DNA of 64,000 nt, taken from assembly GCF_020921035.1 (NCBI RefSeq), contig NC_063151.1, positions 7,006,001 through 7,070,000 on the forward strand, given 5' to 3'. This document shows positions 60,541 to 64,000 of the stretch, piece after piece. The notes under the pieces are model-generated. The model saw nothing but the letters and a program-made list of their open reading frames with translations. It was not told the origin of the DNA and did no database searches. The position numbers and the translations under genes were made by a program. This stretch comes from Rhodamnia argentea (taxonomy: Eukaryota; Streptophyta; Magnoliopsida; Myrtales; Myrtaceae). How positions within the stretch are numbered: position 1 is the first letter of the stretch; each line of letters starts with the position of its first letter.

Positions 60541-63100
60541 TTGGGTTAGACCTTTTGGAATCTGAACAGACTACTAAAACTCTACAACTTTGTAAGTCCT
60601 ACCAAAATCCAGAAGACCACCACCGGGCGCCGACATCTCCAAAATCATCAGGGGAATACAAAAGGCAACAAAACAATTTCTTTCTTGCAGGTTCCTCTCG
60701 AAGAACCATGATATCCGGTCCTTACTCTCAACTGTAAGTTGATTCTATGTTTTTTGAGAAACTAATGCCATACTTATATACCAGAAAATCTGCACGTAGA
60801 TTTCGATGAAACACTTAATTCCTCATATTTAACATTCTTGACCAATCATTCGTCTTCAAATGTATTGCCAACTATATTCTGCTTAGTTTATTTTCAATCA
60901 ATCCATCTTCTTTTTTTTCAAATCAAAGTCATTTTCAACTAAAGAAACTAGAGTCTACAAATTATAATATATATATAGCTAATTTGCAGTTAGAGTTAAA
61001 GCTCTGATCTATAACTTAAAGCCCTCTCCATGCAATGGAGTCAATGAACTTGCTCCCACAATCTCTTTCTGGCTGGCAGCTCAATTTCAGAGTTTTCATC
61101 TGCTAAATGACTCTCTTGAGGCACCCAAGTAGGCCAACAACCCTGATGAGCATGTTCTATAAACTCTGTGCATCATTAAATCCTTGCCCACCGTCTGATT
61201 TTTCCTTAATCAGATTTGATGAACTGAGTACCCATCAAGTCAGCTGTAGGGGAAATGGAATGTGGTGAGTTCTCCCAAGTGTTCCTTTAGCTTTTCTATT
61301 CATTGTTTTTCTTCTGCATACATCGTAATGAGAAATTGATCTGTCTATGGAATCATCTCTCTCAGGTCTGCTCCAACATTTACCAGGATGAAAAACAGTC
61401 ATATTGCGATTCCAGGTTGCGCGCAAATTTGTCTATGTTCTCCAGTTGTATAATCTGTAATTGCGAACGAGCAATCTTTCTTCCATTTGTATAGAGATCG
61501 CTCTAATATCGGATGACTTATGGATAGTCTTGATTCTGTCTTGGTTTCTCATGTGATGTGAGAAAGGGGACGGCTATTATTGAGAAAAATTACTGACAAA
61601 TTTTTGAGATGGAGGACTGTCTTTCAACAAATACATTGTAGCTATGTACAATTAGTTTTCCCCCCAGAAGAAGATCACAATCATAACGGTTGACACGTGA
61701 GGATGATGAAGCCGAATGACTAAATCTCGCAAAAGAACGAGGCAGGAACTATGAGATTTTAATTCATAGATGACGCAGTTTGAATCAAGTCGTCAAGGAA
61801 TCTTCATACGGATCGTGCTCGTTGCCTAGCTACTAGCTATTGGGGTATGGTTCATACTCTCCTGCGACAGGAAAGCACGTGCATCCCTCTCCACGCTGAG
61901 TGGGCAGGGGTTTGGGGGAGCTTTTCCGGCAAGGTCTCAAGAGGGCAACACCCCATGGACACCAGAGGGCTTTTATGATTTTAAGTCCGTAATTTTTCAT
62001 TAATAGTTTGGGTTTGTGTTCATGAATAATTATTGCTATATATACTCTTTTTCGCTTGTAATTGAGTGATGTAACAAGAGGTGCGAGGTGCTAATTATAG
62101 TGGAATCCTTTGTTGAACGCAACCCTAGTTTAAGGGTGAACCAGGATAAAATGTCGTGTCTTGAATTCTTTCTCTCGCTACGTTTTGCTTCGTTGTGATA
62201 GTGTGCCGAATCATAACACGAGCAGATCTCTTGCAAAGTGGTTTCATGGCTGCTAACATTTTGGTGGGGTTGCGATGATAGTCTTGCCAACCTTGACCTT
62301 CAAGTTGCGGGTGATGTGTAATCGCTAACACTGGTGGCTCCTCCCAACCATTTACTTATGGAAAAAAAAATGGTACTTCTACTAACTCTTGGCAAAAGTG
62401 GAGAATTGCCTTAAATCCCAAATCAAATAAAGCCCTAAAGGATCAAGATTCTTCTCCAAGTTGTTGATTTGTTGATCGTCTTGATTCTGTCTTGGTTTCT
62501 CATGTTATGCGAGCATTTAGGTAGGGCTGTGACGACGAGTTTGACAACCTTAATCTTCCGGTCGCAGGTAATGTGGAGTAGCTGTGGCTCAACCTTAATT
62601 TTTGTAACGGCTATAATAATGCTCGGAGGAAGTCGTTAGCCCTAGTCATCCCTCTTTCTTTTTTACATACTATTAAAAACAGAGAAGGCCGCTAAGCTAA
62701 CGGCACCCGTATCCCAAAAAAAGGGTGCCTTTTTCCCGACAAATTGCCATTGAGATGCAATTGGCAAAACCGGATTCTACACCCATTTGATTCATTTTTA
62801 CCATAATGCTTGCTAGAAGCAATTTGATCATCAATAGTATTAGGCACATATATTGCATGTTCATTGTGAATGAATGACTACGCGACGTTGTGATGTCGAT
62901 GTATAGACGTCCATATTGCCCCTGTCCAGGCTTGGGATCAAGAGAAATGAGACTAGTGAAATAGATGCGATTTTTTGAACAAAAAAAAAAAATAGTAGCC
63001 TCGATTTAATTTAGTTGAGAAGTTAGATAAGAGATTATAGTACCAAAAAAATACCACCATCTAATCACTTCAACTAGGATTGTCACTTTCTATATCAGTA
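60541..63100. other. Gene-poor stretch downstream of the TNL
   Basis: No gene is supported. Two direct-repeat pairs occur. One is a 28-base identical word at 61527-61554 and 62478-62505. The other is a looser ~55-base repeat with (G)ACCTTC/ATCTTC...GGTGATGTG/GGTAATGTG at about 62270-62330 and 62528-62590. These suggest a partial internal duplication of some 0.3-0.9 kb. Confidence 0.45.
61527..62505 (+). repeat. 28-bp direct repeat, copies 951 bp apart
   Basis: Identical copies begin GTCTTGATTCTGTC and end GGTTTCTCATGT at 61527-61554 and 62478-62505. Similar bases extend a little on both sides (ATG/TATG..GAG after the word). Confidence 0.8.
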
Positions 63101-63119
63101 TATAATTACCAATTCTACG

Positions 63120-63310
63120 TGCCGTTCGTAGGATGGACCGGGCTTGGGTGTGGAAGCCGGTGCCAAGGCCCGGCTGGTCGATTGGGCTCGGTCCAAAAAT
63201 TGACCGGGCTTAAAATTTTGTCCAAGCTCGCCTATTATCTTGCCCAAGCCTTGTGATTTGCGGGGCGGGGCCCATGGACCACCATGCCCACAATCGGGTT
63301 TATTGCACAA
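63120..63310. mobile_element. GGGCTTGGGC-type non-coding repeat
   Basis: A block rich in GACCGGGCTTGGG, GGCCCGG, CCCAAGCC and GGGGCCCATGGACC resembles the hAT-like MITE class seen in APC6 intron 9. Ends and target duplication could not be fixed, and the element is likely degraded. Confidence 0.4.
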
Positions 63311-63706
63311 AAATTGGTTTTTTCAAAATCGTTAGCAACCCTCGTCAGAAAAAAAGCTGCTATCCCGACAGTTTGACAGCCATGATCTCTCCTTTCCAAT
63401 CAGGTGATGATACATGGATTTACGTTTGAAATTGTATTGTGCCTAAAAGTACTGTCGGCAAAGCACATTTCCCTGTTAGAAAAGCCTCTGTCCACATGAT
63501 AATCCTCTCTTCAAGAACAAGCACGGTGGAGTAAGATAGAGTAAAACCTAAGCAAGTTATAAAACAGGATAAGAAAGGGAATCTAGTTATAGTATGCGTC
63601 TCAGGTACCGAGCGACCGTCCACTCAATTTATTATCAGCCACGTTAAACGATGTTCCTGAAGACTTGACTCGCACCGATTGATTGACCGAAAGGATAAGC
63701 AGCGCT

Positions 63707-63949
63707 TCATATTCTGTAAAAAGTATCCATGGCCGAGGCTCCATTCCGGCCCTCTTCGGTCTGGTAGATGCGGGCGAGACCGGCTATGTCGAAGGGCTTA
63801 AAAAGCAAAGGGTGTTGCTCGTCCACAAGCTCTTGAGGACACTGAATTGTGCCTCGGGCACCAGAGAAGAATCCTATGGAATACCTTGGCTCGTGCCCGC
63901 TCATCATCACCCGGTGAGGAGGGCTGCGTAATCTCCCGTTGCTCCATCC
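63707..63949 (-). CDS. Last exon of an AOP-like 2-oxoglutarate-dependent dioxygenase (partial)
   Basis: On the minus strand, an acceptor CCCCGCAG precedes GGATGGAGCAACGGG, opening 80 codons to a stop at 63707. The translation includes WSNGRLRSPPHRVMMSGHEP, RYSIGFFSG, CPQELVDEQHPLLFKPFDIA and the end SAMDTFYRI. This matches the C-terminal third of plant AOP1-type 2-ODDs. In the family, the second iron-binding His is in the ...SPxHRV block (HRV is visible), and the RYS motif binds 2-oxoglutarate. The N-terminal exons with the HxD half of the facial triad would lie to the right of 64000, outside the window, so intactness cannot be judged. AOP relatives act in glucosinolate or other specialised metabolism; the substrate here is unknown. 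Confidence 0.75.
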   Translation of the reverse strand, partial: GWSNGRLRSPPHRVMMSGHEPRYSIGFFSGARGTIQCPQELVDEQHPLLFKPFDIAGLARIYQTEEGRNGASAMDTFYRI

Positions 63950-64000
63950 CTGCGGGGTAAGAGATGAGAAAAAGTGAGAGGCTCTCACAACGATCAAGCT

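Overview
This is a gene-bearing stretch of nuclear DNA from a eudicot plant. It shows multi-exon genes with short AT-rich introns, plant-only gene families (PLAC8, DUF641/GIL1, CEP peptide, TIR-NB-LRR), a plant-type tRNA-Glu gene, and plant hAT-like and Mutator-like non-autonomous elements. The repeat style reminds me of Myrtaceae (Eucalyptus/Syzygium-like), but that is an impression and not a demonstrated placement.

Layout. 0.5-6 kb (+): an ALG2 mannosyltransferase gene with 8 coding exons. 7.4-11.1 kb: a graveyard of LTR-retroelement pieces, with an hAT-like element at 11.09-11.84 kb. 12.2-16.6 kb: a tandem, partial, decayed second copy of the ALG2 gene and its 3' flank, itself interrupted by two hAT-like elements. 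17.0-19.3 kb (+): a PLAC8-family membrane protein. 22.3-23.8 kb (+): a 'pathogen-related protein' (SnoaL/NTF2-like). 24.4-33.3 kb (-): APC6/CDC16 in 16 coding exons, with a tRNA-Glu(CTC) gene just beyond its 5' end. 38.0-38.3 kb (+): a CEP14-like signalling-peptide precursor. 39.3-41.6 kb (-): a DUF641 (GIL1/UNE1-like) protein. 44.2-47.9 kb (-): the Sec61 alpha translocon subunit. 49.5-53.7 kb (-): the POLD3 subunit of DNA polymerase delta. 55.6-56.2 kb: a long-inverted-repeat foldback element. 56.3-60.5 kb (+): a broken TNL immune-receptor gene carrying a retroelement scrap. 63.7-64 kb (-): the last exon of an AOP-like 2-oxoglutarate dioxygenase that continues out of the window.

The genes are mostly unrelated housekeeping and plant genes: N-glycan assembly, the anaphase-promoting complex, ER translocation and DNA replication. 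From memory, their order matches two Arabidopsis chromosome 1 segments (around At1g787-788 and At1g2929-2931), so the window may keep an ancestral order that Arabidopsis split after genome duplication.

I saw no CRISPR, phage, operon or other novel defence system. The most interesting points are two GC-AG introns supported by coding phase, a start-stop uORF against the ALG2 start codon, the datable ALG2 pseudogene with nested hAT insertions, several elements with recognisable target-site duplications, and the foldback element next to the broken TNL.
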